A DNA stretch of 64,000 nt from Parapedobacter soli (lineage in GTDB: Bacteria > Bacteroidota > Bacteroidia > Sphingobacteriales > Sphingobacteriaceae): the NCBI RefSeq assembly GCF_025460835.1, contig NZ_JAMXAY010000017.1:14792-78791 (forward strand), in the 5' to 3' direction. Below the pieces are notes generated by a model. The model ran no database searches. It was given only the letters and a program-made list of their open reading frames with translations, and had not been told where the DNA came from. Below, in pieces: positions 44,664 to 54,157 of this stretch. The stretch's first letter is position 1, and the number at the start of each line of letters is the position of its first letter. Made by a program: the position numbers and the translations under genes.

Positions 44664-46277
44664 TTAATTAAGGGCGCATTCGATATCAAAATCAATTTCA
44701 GCCTCAAATGTACGGTTCCAAGGTAGGGAAAAGCGGATATCGCCTATGCATTTGCAATGTATTTGTTGCTTCTCGGTGGCTACGTCTCTAAAAAACGTCT
44801 CGGTAAACCCGTCAAAGAAATCATGCATCAGCGTTCTCGCATATTGCTCCACGCCACGGGCTTGTTCCTCATCCATGATCAGTGATCCCAGACCTTCGGC
44901 TTTCATGTAGCCCTGCGTTTTTTTCCTGACTAAGTTATGGTAATAATAATCGTCCATTACGCGATGTAGCGTAAACCACCGATGTGCGGCCATGACCTTC
45001 CGGCTCGTCGCCGGATCGGTCATAAGCCGACTGTCTGTCAACGTAAAGATAAGCCCTTGGGGAAGTACGGTCCCAATCGTGTTACCCGCTGTATTCCACG
45101 AGGCATAGCCGCTAAGGCGCGGCATCAGCCCCTCGCGGATCAACAACGATGTAAAGGTCTCATCACCGCCCTGAATATTTCCGATGGGATCCACGTCCGC
45201 TACGGCCACCCGTTTTCCTTGCTCCACGTATCGGGCTATCTCTTCCACAAATGTTTCTGCCCGGCCGGCTACATCGCGGGAGGCAAATACAAAAAACAGC
45301 AGGTCTGCTTCTTCCTCGTCCTGCACTTCGCTTGCCCCAGCAGCCGCTAGGTGGTGACTCACGGTTTCCCGTAGCGGCACATCTTCATAGGGCATTACGG
45401 TATTGGCCTTTTCTTCCGAGCAATAGATGGCTTTCACCGCGGTACGCTGATGATGGAACGTGTTCAGGGCCCGGGCCAGGAGCAGCATAGACACCTCGTC
45501 GGCGCCCGGTTGTATCGCTACTTTGCTGGTTACGCCGAGTTCTTTGATTGCCTGTTTCAGCTTTTCCCGGTCTGCAACATGAATGCCAACCGGCGAGGCA
45601 TCGTCTTGCGAAAGGATCAGGAAATCGACCACGCCCTTTTTGACCAGACGGATGGCCGCTAGGTTACTCTGCAGGTTCCGCTTGCGGGCCCGGAGGTAGT
45701 TTTTCAGTATATGCCCAGGGATTTCCTTTTCGAATTCGGCCGTCCGTTGCCGTGATGCCGCATCCGTGGAGGCACTGATTTTTGCCCATTCAGAAAATTT
45801 ACTGTAATAGGCCGCATTTTCTCGGTCATATGTCAGCGCTAGCCGCATGATGACATTCTGTGCATAAATCTTTAGTCCGGGAGCCTTTGAACGCATCTCC
45901 TCCAATACCCGGATCCGCCGCAGCGCTGCTGACGAGCTCACCTGATACGTACGGGAGCCGACCAATCCGCCATACGCCAGCATGTCGACGGCTACGATGG
46001 CTGCATCATAAGTCGACAGATCCTGCGAACGGATCCATGAAACGATCCGATCGGATTGGCCGGGTTCCATAAACCGACCCCACAGCGCCCGGGGAGGCAA
46101 GACCACATCCACATCGCCGATCTCGCCCATCTTTTGGGGAAATTGCCAACTGCTTGGTCGATCATCCAGCGGCACCAGCAAAATTTTCATCTTTGCAGCT
46201 ACCGGACCAATCCCACCACATACAATGAGCGAGAATAACCCTATCCATCTGACTAACCACACCCTAACCGTCACCAT
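44664..46277 (-). CDS. Exported DUF4127 family protein
   Basis: 537 residues. A signal peptide (VWLVRWIGLFSLIVCGGIGPVAA) precedes MKILLVPLDDRPSSWQFPQK, the DUF4127 opening. Further family blocks: DMLAYGGLVGSRTY, DFLILSQDDASPVGIHV, IQPGADEVSMLLLARAL, RVAVADVDPIGNIQGGDE and GYASWNTAGNTIGTVLPQG. No activity is known for the family. The Asp/Glu-rich, Rossmann-like core looks like an enzyme. Many relatives appear to lack a signal peptide; this one is exported, as are its neighbours. It sits 10 bases after an unknown lipoprotein gene and 3 before the FAD oxidoreductase. Confidence 0.8.
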   Translation of the reverse strand: MVTVRVWLVRWIGLFSLIVCGGIGPVAAKMKILLVPLDDRPSSWQFPQKMGEIGDVDVVLPPRALWGRFMEPGQSDRIVSWIRSQDLSTYDAAIVAVDMLAYGGLVGSRTYQVSSSAALRRIRVLEEMRSKAPGLKIYAQNVIMRLALTYDRENAAYYSKFSEWAKISASTDAASRQRTAEFEKEIPGHILKNYLRARKRNLQSNLAAIRLVKKGVVDFLILSQDDASPVGIHVADREKLKQAIKELGVTSKVAIQPGADEVSMLLLARALNTFHHQRTAVKAIYCSEEKANTVMPYEDVPLRETVSHHLAAAGASEVQDEEEADLLFFVFASRDVAGRAETFVEEIARYVEQGKRVAVADVDPIGNIQGGDETFTSLLIREGLMPRLSGYASWNTAGNTIGTVLPQGLIFTLTDSRLMTDPATSRKVMAAHRWFTLHRVMDDYYYHNLVRKKTQGYMKAEGLGSLIMDEEQARGVEQYARTLMHDFFDGFTETFFRDVATEKQQIHCKCIGDIRFSLPWNRTFEAEIDFDIECALN

Positions 46278-46287
46278 CTGATTCTTG

Positions 46288-47181
46288 TTAATAACCTGAT
46301 CCGCTTATGTTTATTTTCTCCGCGCCAACCTTCAGTTCTTCGTCGGTGGCAATGATATTAAAATGGTTCCGTCCGGGACATCGCATATCGGTAAACCGCT
46401 GGTTGTGTACCGGAACCTCCACGACTTCCCCTTCGTACAGCCGGAAATAATGGGTTTCCTTCCATTCGGCTCCGGTCACTTCTGTTTGTGTAGGCTGTAC
46501 AGGTTTACCTTCGTTGGCCACCTGGTCAATGGCGTTCACCCGCTTGAACTCACCGAAGCTATTCACGTTATATCCATCGCAATCAAAGTCACGCTCAAAC
46601 CGCTTACCTTCGCCGGCGACCACAAACCGGATTTTTTTGTTTTCCAGCACCCTGATGGATATCTCTACCTCATCTCCCGGATACCAATAGTACTGACTTT
46701 CAGCAGGTGCATTCTCGTAGGCTGCCTGCTGCCCCGTCGCGGAATAGCCTGTCCGCCGGAGGAAAGGGCGGAATGCCCGGCGGTCGGCCGTCACGTTCCC
46801 GTTTTCATCCCGGATCACCTCCCATGTCAATCCGATATCCGTTTCCTGGCCGCCCATGTTGCCGCCCAGATAAATCGACGGATTGTCGAGATATTGCCCG
46901 GGCTTGTTCGGATTTTTGCGGTTTTCATCAAAGGTGATTTGCGGCAGCACAACCTTTCCGCCGATACCCAGCCATTTATCTTTACTAGATACCACTTTCC
47001 GGTAATAAGCGCCGCTGAAACACGGCAGCGTTTCACTAGGCCGTACTTCTCCCTTAAAAAACGTGGTAATCGGATCCCCTCCCGTTTCGGGTTCATCCGG
47101 AGTTGCTTTTTCCTCGCTGCAGGCCAGCAAAACCGTCCATAGGAGCATTGCAAAACCGGCAATAAATGATAATTTCTTCAT
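46288..47181 (-). CDS. Lipoprotein of unknown function in the DUF4127 locus
   Basis: 297 residues. Lipobox LLAC at residues 18-21 (WTVLLACSEEK), then an acidic linker. The mature part is beta-rich with WLGIGGKVVLPQITFDENR, IYLGGNMGGQETDIGLTWE and YYWYPGDEVEISIRV, suggesting a carbohydrate-binding or concanavalin-like sandwich, but I do not recognise a family. It is 10 bases from each neighbour, so it belongs to the operon. A surface-binding role beside SusD is a guess from position. Confidence 0.6.
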   Translation of the reverse strand: MKKLSFIAGFAMLLWTVLLACSEEKATPDEPETGGDPITTFFKGEVRPSETLPCFSGAYYRKVVSSKDKWLGIGGKVVLPQITFDENRKNPNKPGQYLDNPSIYLGGNMGGQETDIGLTWEVIRDENGNVTADRRAFRPFLRRTGYSATGQQAAYENAPAESQYYWYPGDEVEISIRVLENKKIRFVVAGEGKRFERDFDCDGYNVNSFGEFKRVNAIDQVANEGKPVQPTQTEVTGAEWKETHYFRLYEGEVVEVPVHNQRFTDMRCPGRNHFNIIATDEELKVGAEKINISGSGY

Positions 47182-47190
47182 ATTCGGAAC

Positions 47191-48999
47191 TTAATTTTCA
47201 AGTTTATACAGCTGTAAACCGATATTCGTGCAGGCAAACACCGCGTGCAATTTACCATTGATCACTGCCATATCGGCATCCATGGTATTATTTCCATTGG
47301 GTTCGCCCGAAGCCATCCATTTTTCAAAGATCGGCTGTTGGTAGGAATTGGCGCCGCCATCTGTAATATCGCAAATCCGGAACAACGCCCCCTTTCCGGA
47401 GACGTACGCTGTATACGCCAGATACGTGCGGCCGTTGTATTCCTTTATCTTGCAATCCGACGTCATGATGCCCGACTGTTGAAAATCAGCGTCGAAGGTG
47501 CTGGTCAGCGATGCAATTCCGCTGAAACTATTGCCAACAATCGCACTGACATAGCCGTCGGTTCCGATTGGCATCGGTTCCACGCTCCAGTAATAAGCGG
47601 TGCGATCAAACGGAATAGCGAACTTAGATGGCGTTTTGTTTAGCACGCCTCCCTGCACCTTCCACACGTATACTTCAGAACGCTGCGCAAGGCCCACGGT
47701 AATGATCGCGTCCCCATCGAGGCTACCGGTTATGTTGATGCCTGCTGTCCGCGGATTCGCATCGATGCCCAGTGTGGCCTTCGAATATGTGATATAGGGA
47801 ACCGGTTTTGCAGTGACGTTATCCCACCGGTAAATCGTCTGCTGATCACTGGTAATACCCAGCGATACCACGAGCAGTCGCCCTTCGTCGTCCGACGCCA
47901 GTTTACGCAAGCTGTGCGCAATTTCCACCCCTGTCTTGTCCAGCATACCTACCGGTTTGCCGTCCAAGTCGTAGTAATTGGGCCCAATCTCGGTAGGTGC
48001 CACCGCGGAATAATTGGCAATGACGATATGGTTGCCGCTGAAGGCGACGCCCGCCATATCGTTTGCACCGAAACCGAACTGGTTGTAAGTTTTTTCCACC
48101 AGTGGCGTCAAGGATAACCTTGGCCGCGCGATGGTGAATGTCTTTTCTATCCCATCCGACCCGGTTATTTTCACTTGGTTGTCGCCCGCCAGCAAATTAA
48201 GCCCTTTTCCCGTAAATGCGGGGTCCAACCGGTTTCCAAACCCGGTTTCCAGCACCACGTCGGCAGCTGAAAAATCGGCCAGACCCGTTATATATGGAAC
48301 CAGTGTCGAGCTTTCGACCACGACCACGGAATCCGTGGGTACGCCGTTGATGGTCATTCCCTGCACTGACGCCGGCCCGACATCCTGCGTTGTGATGATG
48401 AAATCGTACGTATAGCGCGTCTCTTCATCGACCGCTAGTAGGGTGAGGCTCTTCGGTTCCGTATAATCGTCCGCTTGGCCATTGGCGAAATCAACCAACG
48501 TACCGTTCAGGAATTCTAGGGTAACCGCCAGATTGGAAAGGTCGGTTCCTTCGGGAACCTGGACAATGAGCGATGCTTCGGCAAAATGGATGTGGTCGGC
48601 CTCCACAGCCAGCCCTTCGATGATGAAGCTAGCCAATGCGGGGGGCGACTGAACTTTCAGCGTCACTTCGCGTTGACTGCCATCAGCCCCTTTCAGCTGA
48701 ATGTTAAGGGGCTTACGGCAATCGTATTCCCTGCTGTTCTCAAATCCTACCAATTCCCCATTGGCAACCAATAACTGTAGATTTACACGGGAAAGATCTT
48801 GCCCTGCCGGAAGTGTAACCACCACCGACTGATCATTATTTTGCGGCAGGAAAAGGTCGCCGTTTATTTTTACGCCGACAATGTCTACGCCCTCAAAGGC
48901 TCTGTCGTCTAATTTTTCCTTTTCACAGGAAACTGTCAATACGCAGGCGAACATCAGCGTCAGGATGCTAGGCCACGTTACGATTCGTATCTTTTTCAT
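47191..48999 (-). CDS. Surface lipoprotein, DUF5018-like, with beta-propeller region
   Basis: 602 residues from the ATG at 48999, which gives the signal KIRIVTWPSILTLMFACVLTVSC; in-frame ATGs at 49011 and 49044 add a hydrophilic prefix, and the last overlaps the susD stop. Residues 30-290 look like tandem Ig-like domains of the DUF5018 type (VVVTLPAGQDLSRVNLQL, LIVQVPEGTDLSNLAVTLEF: two similar repeats). Residues 300-600 resemble a beta-propeller (GRLLVVSLGITSDQQTIYRW, MDADMAVINGKLHAVFAC). Probably an accessory glycan-binding protein at the surface. It lies 25 bases after susD. Confidence 0.65.
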   Translation of the reverse strand: MKKIRIVTWPSILTLMFACVLTVSCEKEKLDDRAFEGVDIVGVKINGDLFLPQNNDQSVVVTLPAGQDLSRVNLQLLVANGELVGFENSREYDCRKPLNIQLKGADGSQREVTLKVQSPPALASFIIEGLAVEADHIHFAEASLIVQVPEGTDLSNLAVTLEFLNGTLVDFANGQADDYTEPKSLTLLAVDEETRYTYDFIITTQDVGPASVQGMTINGVPTDSVVVVESSTLVPYITGLADFSAADVVLETGFGNRLDPAFTGKGLNLLAGDNQVKITGSDGIEKTFTIARPRLSLTPLVEKTYNQFGFGANDMAGVAFSGNHIVIANYSAVAPTEIGPNYYDLDGKPVGMLDKTGVEIAHSLRKLASDDEGRLLVVSLGITSDQQTIYRWDNVTAKPVPYITYSKATLGIDANPRTAGINITGSLDGDAIITVGLAQRSEVYVWKVQGGVLNKTPSKFAIPFDRTAYYWSVEPMPIGTDGYVSAIVGNSFSGIASLTSTFDADFQQSGIMTSDCKIKEYNGRTYLAYTAYVSGKGALFRICDITDGGANSYQQPIFEKWMASGEPNGNNTMDADMAVINGKLHAVFACTNIGLQLYKLEN

Positions 49000-49024
49000 A
49001 ACCTGATTCATTTCTTGCTTGAGT

Positions 49025-50902
49025 CTATTCACCATATCCTGCATTCTGTGTCAGCCAGGGGGCTTTGTTCCGTTCGGTCTGTGGAATTGGCCACAGATAC
49101 AGCTTGTCGTCCCACATGCGATCTCTATCGCGCACCCTCAGTTTGCTTGCATATGCCTGATAGCTGGCTATATCGTTGAGGTCGCGTTCCGATCCGGCCG
49201 GCCCATACGACGGCACCATATCCGGCGTAACCTGCTCATATCCGTCGGGATAAATTCCCTGGGCCGCATTGACGCCGCTTGCCAACGGGTAGCCGTAGGT
49301 AGGCTCCGCGTTTTGCAGGTCGCCGATACGCCACCTACGCATATCAAAGAAATGCAAAGATTCCCGGGAAAACTCAACCTTGCGTTCGCGTCTGACAATT
49401 TGCCGCATCTTGGCCTCATCACCGTTGCGCGATGGGTCTACGGTGAGGATCCCCGGCATGCCGACCCTGGTTCGTACCTGATCGACCGCATTTACAACCG
49501 TCGCATCCATCTCACCAAGTTCAATTTTGGCTTCTGCATAGTTCAGCAGTATTTCTGCATACCGCATAATCAGGATGTTATAGGTAGGCGTTGCTGATGC
49601 CTCATCGTCAAAGTGGTTATACTTTTTCCAGGCAAAGCCGACACCGCTCTGTACGTACCCATATTGAGCTACTGCCCCGGCATAGTCCGCGTTGTCCACT
49701 TCCCGCTCGTTTCCCTCGGCATCCCACGCTTTGGTTTTGGGCTTGTACAATTCCATCAGAAATTTCTGCTTATTGCTTCCTGTATTTCCGATGATTGTAT
49801 CGTGGTGCGTATAGATGGAATACTTTAATCGGGGATCCCGGTTATCAAAAGGTTTTTTCGGATCGTATCCGGACCCCGGTTCGTCAATCCGCTTTCCGTT
49901 GGCCATCTCGTAGGTGTCAACCAATTGCTGCGTTGGGAACCGTCCGCTTTGTCCGATCATCCGAACTTGTTCACCGAGCGACAGGTAATGTGTACTTTTG
50001 CTTCCAAAATCCGAAAACATCATGAACAACATCGTCTCGCTCTTCGCGTCGGCTTTTAGCTGCCCCGCGCGGGTAAAGAGGTCGTTGAAGTTATTAGCCA
50101 AGCTGCGGCCACTTTCATCCATTACCCGTTTTGCTGCGGTTTCGGCGTGCCGGAAATAGGCTTCTGCCTTCGCGTCGTCTGTCGCTCCATCTTTTCCGTA
50201 TCCGAATTTCGCCCATGAACCGGCATAAAGTGCAATCCGCGATTTAAGGCCTAACGCTACGGATTTATCAACCCGACCCCACTCCAGTGCCGTCCACGGA
50301 AGCACCGCTACAGCTGCATCCAAGTCAGCAATAATCAGGTCCACGACCTCGTTCCACGGTGTCCGTTCCACGCTCCTGAGTTGCTCGGCGGTAACCCCGA
50401 TGGGAAAATAAGGAACATCACCATACAGGCTAACCAGTTGGATGTAAAAGTGCGCCCGGAGGGTCTTTATCTCTGCCAGGTAAATTTTGGCGTTGTCATT
50501 CAACTGATCGTAAAAAGGTGCAGCGCCATCCAGTACTGTATTGCAGCGGGCAATGGAGGTATATAATATCGCCCACGTTTGCTCATTCGTGAAATTTGAA
50601 CGCAGGTCTACATTGCCCACCCCTATCGATGTATTGTCTGCCCGCTCAATGCCAAACGGCGTGTACATATCCCACAGCACGGACAGCGGGATGGAAGATG
50701 AACTCGCATGATCCATCTTCAAGCGCTGGTATACACCATTGGCACCTTGCCGGATGGCTCCTTCGTTGTTATAGAAATTAGACGACAGGTAGTCGCTGAG
50801 CGGTTCGCGGTCCAGGTAGTTCTCGCAGCCGGACGTGAGCGCCAGGGCGACCACCGAAATCCAGAAGACGGGAATCGATACCTTTTTATTTCGTTCTTTC
50901 AT
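49025..50902 (-). CDS. SusD/RagB family lipoprotein (ROK/AGE locus)
   Basis: 625 residues from ATG 50902 (ATG 50914 adds four residues). Signal ending in LTSGC, then ENYLDREPLSDYLSSNFYNN. C-terminal hallmark RRERKVEFSRESLHFFDMRRW and the closing YLWPIPQTERNKAPWLTQN are typical. It begins 20 bases after susC ends. Probable surface binder of the sugar imported by the locus. Confidence 0.94.
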   Translation of the reverse strand: MKERNKKVSIPVFWISVVALALTSGCENYLDREPLSDYLSSNFYNNEGAIRQGANGVYQRLKMDHASSSSIPLSVLWDMYTPFGIERADNTSIGVGNVDLRSNFTNEQTWAILYTSIARCNTVLDGAAPFYDQLNDNAKIYLAEIKTLRAHFYIQLVSLYGDVPYFPIGVTAEQLRSVERTPWNEVVDLIIADLDAAVAVLPWTALEWGRVDKSVALGLKSRIALYAGSWAKFGYGKDGATDDAKAEAYFRHAETAAKRVMDESGRSLANNFNDLFTRAGQLKADAKSETMLFMMFSDFGSKSTHYLSLGEQVRMIGQSGRFPTQQLVDTYEMANGKRIDEPGSGYDPKKPFDNRDPRLKYSIYTHHDTIIGNTGSNKQKFLMELYKPKTKAWDAEGNEREVDNADYAGAVAQYGYVQSGVGFAWKKYNHFDDEASATPTYNILIMRYAEILLNYAEAKIELGEMDATVVNAVDQVRTRVGMPGILTVDPSRNGDEAKMRQIVRRERKVEFSRESLHFFDMRRWRIGDLQNAEPTYGYPLASGVNAAQGIYPDGYEQVTPDMVPSYGPAGSERDLNDIASYQAYASKLRVRDRDRMWDDKLYLWPIPQTERNKAPWLTQNAGYGE

Positions 50903-50922
50903 AATACGTATCATTTTTTAGG

Positions 50923-53900
50923 TTAAAACTTCAGATCCAGACCAAAGGTGTACGTTTTCATAATGGGATAAAATTCTCCGCCCAGCGAGCCACCGTAGCT
51001 TACTTCCGGATCGTATCCTTTGTAGAAATTGCTGAGGGTAATCAGGTTCTGGCCGCTTACATACAACCGAATGCTACCGACACCCATCCGCTTCGTAAAG
51101 GGGTTGTTGAGCGTATATCCCAGCATCACGTTTTTCAATCTGCCATAAGAAGCATCGCGAACCCATTTATCAGAGCGCACGAAATTGTCCGCGGAATTAG
51201 CTTCAGGAACCAGTATGGGGTAATCGGCGTTCGGATTGTCTTCCGACCAGTAATCCAGCTGATGCCTAAATAAGTTTGCCCCGTTGGCAAACGGCTTCAA
51301 ACCGATGCCGCTCAGAAATGCCGATCGCTTGCCAACGCCCTGAATAAAGGCTGTGAAATCAAATTGCCGCCACGACGCATTGAGGGTCAGCCCATATTCC
51401 ATATGCGGGAACGGATCGCCAAGGTAAACCAAGTCGCGGGAATCAATCACCATCGGGTCAACGCCTTCTCCCTCATAAATCTTTTTATATTTCACGTACC
51501 CTGGGCGGACACTTTTACTCAGTGCCGGCGAGGATGCCACGTCGTCCCAGTCGGTGTAATAGCCATCGGTTAGGTATCCCCAAACGCCGTTATTCGGGTA
51601 TCCCTCTACCATGGAGCGGTCTTGTGTAGTCAATCCATTCAGGTTTGTGATTTCGTTTTGGTTGTCGTTGAGTGATAAGGTTACACCATACCGGAACTCA
51701 TTGATTCTTCCTTTATGCCCGATACTGATTTCCCAGCCCCGGTTCTCCATATCGCCGGCATTGGAAAACGCTGGTTGCATCCCCGCATAGTACGGCAATG
51801 GGAATTTGAGCAGCATGTCATAAATGGATTTCACATAGTAGTCTGCGGTAACTGACAATTTATCGTTCCATAGATTCACATCCACCCCCACATCAAATTG
51901 CTTCGATTTTTCCCACAGAATATTGGCATTTGCCAGCGCAGTCTGTGCAACGCCCGAAGCCAATTCCTTGTTGTCGCCCAAGTAATACCCATATCCGGGA
52001 TTAACCGTGGCCGTATAGGGATAGTTTCCGATATCCTGATTACCGAGCACACCGTACGAAACACGGATCTTCAGCATATCCAGGTAGTTCGACGTTGCCT
52101 CCATGAAGTCTTCCGCCGAAACAACCCAGCCCGCCGATACTGACGGGAAAAAGCCCCAGCGGTTTTTAGTAATAAAACGAGAAGACCCATCGTAGCGACC
52201 GTTGACTTCCAGCAGGTACTTTTCGGCAAAGTTGTAGTTAATCCTGCCATAGCCAGACATCATGGCCCAACTGTTGGCACCGCCACCCGATGTAGCTGTG
52301 GCACCGTCGCCATTGCCCAGGTAATAGCGCCCCAGCTCAAACCCGCGCTTGCTGCCAAAGAACGATGAGAAATGGCTGTCTTCGGCCTGGAAACCTGCCA
52401 AGATCTTTGCATAGTGCTGACCGTGTTGTTTTTCATACGATCCCTGGAACCGGTAGAAATTGCGGATCGTCTCTTGCCAACCTTCTTGCAGGTTGTCTTG
52501 CGATGGGTACATCCCCATTACAGCTCCCTTCAGGGACACCGTATAGGGAAGGATGAGACTACGGTCACGGAGGGTTACATTGCGATACGAATATTGCCCG
52601 ACCAATTCCAGTCCTTCTAAGGGCGTTAATGTAAGTGTACCATTTAGCAAGACCTCCGAATTTTTATCCAGTTGTTCGCCGCTATCATTGGCCTGAGCTG
52701 CAGGGTTGTCACCATTTTTGCCATAGCCCCAATGGCCATCCAGCTCTTTGGCCGCAGACAGCGTGGGCAACATATACAATGCCTTATTGATGATGCTTTT
52801 CGGCGTGCTCACACCCGGTGCTTTTGTCGTAGATTGCCGCAGGTTGGTATTTAGCGCTAACCGAGCCCAAGGTGCCAGTTGTGCGTCCGCATTGACCCGA
52901 AAATTCACCCGTTTGTAGCTATTGTTGGGAATCAGTCCATCTTGGTGCAGGTAAGAGCCTGCCCCAAAGAACCTGATCCGCTCCGTTCCTCCCTGTATCG
53001 ACAGGCTATGTTTTTGCAGGAGCGAAACGTCCTTCATCGTGGCGTCTCTCCAATCGGTATCGTAGCGATTCCAGTTATCCGGTCTAAGGTTCTTCTGATC
53101 TTCAATCAGCTTCAGCTGTTGTTCGCGTTGCGTGGGAGACACCGAAATGCCCGCATTGTCCCAAGCCTTTAGCTCCGCATCCAGGTATTCCCACGCATCT
53201 ACCGCTTCGGGCATGTTTGTGGGCTGCTGCAATGTGGTATAACCGTTGTAAGTCGTTGAAATTTTCCCCGCAGTGCCTCGCTTGGTGGTGATCAGGATGA
53301 CGCCGTTGGACGCCCGGGACCCATAGATGGATGCCGAAGCGGCATCCTTCAGTACGGAGATACTTTCTACAGTGTTGATGTCAACCTGGTCTATACTCAT
53401 CTCGATACCGTCTACCAACACCAATGGGAAAGTGGTTGAGTTGATCGATCCGATACCCCGTATCCGGATGTTGGAACCGTCTGCACCCGGTTGACCAGAT
53501 GTTTGCTGGATGGTAACCCCGGGCATGGTACCCTGCAAGGCTGTCGAAAGCGATGCAACACTCCGTTTGGCAATATCAGTTGCGCTAACTGCGGATACCG
53601 ATCCGGTTAGGTTTGCCTTCCGTTGCGTACCGTACCCTACCACCACCACTTCGTCCAATTGGTTTTCTGCCAATTGAAGGGTAACGGCCAGCTGTTTCTG
53701 TTCACCTACCGTCTGGCTGAACGGTTCGTATCCGACCAGTGAAAATTCGAGCATGTCTCCCGATGCGGCTTCCATCAAAAATGCACCCTCCGCATCCGTT
53801 ATGGCAACGCGCGACGTTCCCGCAACCCGCACCGTAACACCTTGCAAGGCTTCACCGGCTTCGTTCACCACTTTACCGGCAATCCCCGCTTGCTGCAGCC

Positions 53901-54036
53901 AGCCGATAACCGACGGACTCGGGGCGCTTTTCTTTGCAATGGAGCTCATTGGCAGCAGAAAACAAACCATCATAAGCGCCTCCAACGGTATGGATGGTCT
54001 TCCTCTGCCGACTTTCGTTCTTTTTTTTGGATTCAT
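50923..54036 (-). CDS. SusC family TonB-linked transporter (ROK/AGE locus)
   Basis: 1037 residues from ATG 54036; an ATG two codons earlier is possible. The N-terminus is basic, with a hydrophobic segment (LEALMMVCFLLPMSS). Carboxypeptidase-regulatory domain near 55-130 (IAGKVVNEAGEALQGVTVRV), signature LDEVVVVGYGTQRKANLTGSV, plug VLKDAASASIYGSRASNGVI, barrel ending FGLDLKF. No STN domain, consistent with control by a cytoplasmic repressor such as the nearby ROK protein, not by FecR. A 121-base gap separates it from the MFS gene. Confidence 0.94.
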   Translation of the reverse strand: MNPKKRTKVGRGRPSIPLEALMMVCFLLPMSSIAKKSAPSPSVIGWLQQAGIAGKVVNEAGEALQGVTVRVAGTSRVAITDAEGAFLMEAASGDMLEFSLVGYEPFSQTVGEQKQLAVTLQLAENQLDEVVVVGYGTQRKANLTGSVSAVSATDIAKRSVASLSTALQGTMPGVTIQQTSGQPGADGSNIRIRGIGSINSTTFPLVLVDGIEMSIDQVDINTVESISVLKDAASASIYGSRASNGVILITTKRGTAGKISTTYNGYTTLQQPTNMPEAVDAWEYLDAELKAWDNAGISVSPTQREQQLKLIEDQKNLRPDNWNRYDTDWRDATMKDVSLLQKHSLSIQGGTERIRFFGAGSYLHQDGLIPNNSYKRVNFRVNADAQLAPWARLALNTNLRQSTTKAPGVSTPKSIINKALYMLPTLSAAKELDGHWGYGKNGDNPAAQANDSGEQLDKNSEVLLNGTLTLTPLEGLELVGQYSYRNVTLRDRSLILPYTVSLKGAVMGMYPSQDNLQEGWQETIRNFYRFQGSYEKQHGQHYAKILAGFQAEDSHFSSFFGSKRGFELGRYYLGNGDGATATSGGGANSWAMMSGYGRINYNFAEKYLLEVNGRYDGSSRFITKNRWGFFPSVSAGWVVSAEDFMEATSNYLDMLKIRVSYGVLGNQDIGNYPYTATVNPGYGYYLGDNKELASGVAQTALANANILWEKSKQFDVGVDVNLWNDKLSVTADYYVKSIYDMLLKFPLPYYAGMQPAFSNAGDMENRGWEISIGHKGRINEFRYGVTLSLNDNQNEITNLNGLTTQDRSMVEGYPNNGVWGYLTDGYYTDWDDVASSPALSKSVRPGYVKYKKIYEGEGVDPMVIDSRDLVYLGDPFPHMEYGLTLNASWRQFDFTAFIQGVGKRSAFLSGIGLKPFANGANLFRHQLDYWSEDNPNADYPILVPEANSADNFVRSDKWVRDASYGRLKNVMLGYTLNNPFTKRMGVGSIRLYVSGQNLITLSNFYKGYDPEVSYGGSLGGEFYPIMKTYTFGLDLKF

Positions 54037-54157
54037 TATCATTGTTTTAGTTGGTTAGATTCGTAAAATAAAACTTGACAGTCATACATTGTCCGTGTAA
54101 CCGTCTATCATCGTCACTGGTTCCACCGTTGATTGGAAATTTTCATCCGCGTATCCA

